Positions 6,819 to 7,461 of a stretch of DNA of 7,461 bases are shown here, in pieces. This DNA is from an uncultured Alistipes sp. (GTDB lineage Bacteria > Bacteroidota > Bacteroidia > Bacteroidales > Rikenellaceae). The stretch covers positions 1 to 7,461 of the forward strand of contig CAAGGY010000002.1 of NCBI GenBank assembly GCA_900769525.1, written 5' to 3'. Every line of letters begins with the position of its first letter. The first letter of the stretch is position 1. The position numbers and the translations under genes are program-made. Below the pieces are notes generated by a model, which was given only the letters and a program-made list of their open reading frames with translations, made no database searches and was not told the DNA's origin.

Positions 6819-6831
6819 CAAAGTATTTGCA
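6817..6831. repeat. Perfect 6-bp inverted repeat at the predicted fba transcription start
   Basis: TGCAAA (6817-6822) and TTTGCA (6826-6831) are exact reverse complements around GTA. The left half overlaps the last two bases of the -7 element, and the repeat spans the expected start point. That is where a repressor would block initiation, or where a small hairpin would cap the 5' end of the mRNA. No specific regulator can be named. Confidence 0.45.
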
Positions 6832-6882
6832 TCGTAGGAGGCAAACAATAGAATATCTTAACAACTAAAATATATCTGTAAT

Positions 6883-7461
6883 ATGATTAATTACAAGGAT
6901 TTGGGCCTCGTGAATACTCGCGAGATGTTCCGAAAGGCTGTTGATGGTGGTTATGCTATCCCAGCATTCAATTTCAACAACATGGAGCAGCTTCAGGCTA
7001 TCGTTATGGCTGCTGCAGAGACTAAGTCGCCTGTTATTCTTCAGGTTTCTAAGGGTGCTCGTCAGTATGCTAACCAGACACTCCTTCGCTACATGGCTGA
7101 GGGTGCTGTTGAGTATGCTAAGGAGCTCGGTTGGGAGAATCCACAGATCGTTCTTCACCTCGACCACGGTGACTCGTTCGAGACTTGCAAGAGCTGTATC
7201 GACATGGGCTTCTCATCAGTTATGATTGATGGTTCACACCTCCCTTACGACGAGAACGTAGCTCTCACTAAGAAGGTTGTTGAGTATGCACACCAGTTCG
7301 ACGTTACTGTTGAGGGTGAGCTCGGCGTATTGGCAGGTGTTGAGGATGAGGTGTCTGCTGAGGAGAGCCACTATACTAAGCCTGAGGAGGTTGTTGACTT
7401 CGTTACAAAGACTGGTTGCGACAGCTTGGCTATCTCTATCGGTACTTCACATGGTGCTAAC
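6883..7461 (+). CDS. fba: Fructose-bisphosphate aldolase, class II (3' truncated by window end)
   Basis: 193 codons are present without a stop; the Bacteroidota enzyme is usually around 330 residues, so about 40% is beyond the window. It is the zinc-dependent aldolase that splits fructose 1,6-bisphosphate to glyceraldehyde 3-phosphate and dihydroxyacetone phosphate in glycolysis, and runs in reverse for gluconeogenesis. Visible marks are AFNFNNMEQ (28-36) and signature 1 HLDHGDS (92-98), with catalytic D94 and zinc ligand H95. MIDGSH (114-119), signature 2 VEGELG (143-148) with E146, and IGTSHGAN (186-193) with the likely zinc ligand H190 follow. The start MINYKDLGLVNTREM is typical for the family. 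Alanine and glycine codons favour GCT and GGT more than in the upstream genes, consistent with high expression. It has its own promoter and is not part of the upstream operon. Confidence 0.95.
   Translation, partial: MINYKDLGLVNTREMFRKAVDGGYAIPAFNFNNMEQLQAIVMAAAETKSPVILQVSKGARQYANQTLLRYMAEGAVEYAKELGWENPQIVLHLDHGDSFETCKSCIDMGFSSVMIDGSHLPYDENVALTKKVVEYAHQFDVTVEGELGVLAGVEDEVSAEESHYTKPEEVVDFVTKTGCDSLAISIGTSHGAN

Noticed and set aside
6865..7225. Open frames of about 95-100 codons overlapping the aldolase gene on both strands
   Set aside because: The aldolase frame carries complete family motifs over this region. The other frames are overlap artefacts.

Overview
The window looks like ordinary core chromosome from a member of the Bacteroidota, most likely order Bacteroidales. 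I base this on three things. Putative promoters carry the Bacteroidota -7 element TAnnTTTG. Starts mostly lack a Shine-Dalgarno sequence, and spacers are very A+T rich. The proteins also have Bacteroidota-type variants, for example an Mrp without the CXXC pair. An Alistipes- or Prevotella-like gut organism is plausible, but I cannot name a genus from sequence alone. The first 31 bases are not genomic: they match the 3' part of the Illumina TruSeq read-1 adapter, so the window starts at a contig edge with untrimmed adapter.

Layout: (1) 1-31 adapter. (2) 32-184 (+), the last 50 codons of a YifB/ComM-type Mg-chelatase-like AAA ATPase, followed by a rho-independent terminator at 243-275. (3) 276-628, an A+T-rich spacer with no supported gene, between two convergent transcription units. 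(4) 636-662, a terminator for the minus strand, then mrp (717-1772, -) and sppA (1782-3590, -), a two-gene operon with only 9 bp between the genes. (5) 3591-3781, a divergent promoter region. (6) A DHH/DHHA1 phosphoesterase of the NrnA type (3782-4807, +) and an MsbA-like ABC exporter (4871-6709, +), probably co-transcribed. (7) 6710-6882, a terminator and then a new promoter with an inverted repeat at the expected start of transcription. (8) The first 193 codons of class II fructose-bisphosphate aldolase (6883-7461, +), cut by the window end.

The genes are housekeeping functions: Fe-S/P-loop carrier (Mrp), membrane peptide clean-up (SppA), nanoRNA/pAp turnover (NrnA), lipid or drug export (ABC), glycolysis (Fba) and a ComM-like ATPase probably linked to DNA uptake or recombination. 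Apart from the sppA-mrp and nrnA-ABC pairs, I see no evidence that they form one system. I found no mobile element, CRISPR array, phage gene, toxin-antitoxin pair or defence locus, and no candidate for an undescribed system. The points most worth a second look are the adapter/chimeric ORF at the left edge, the cysteine-poor Mrp, and a few small regulatory-looking repeats.
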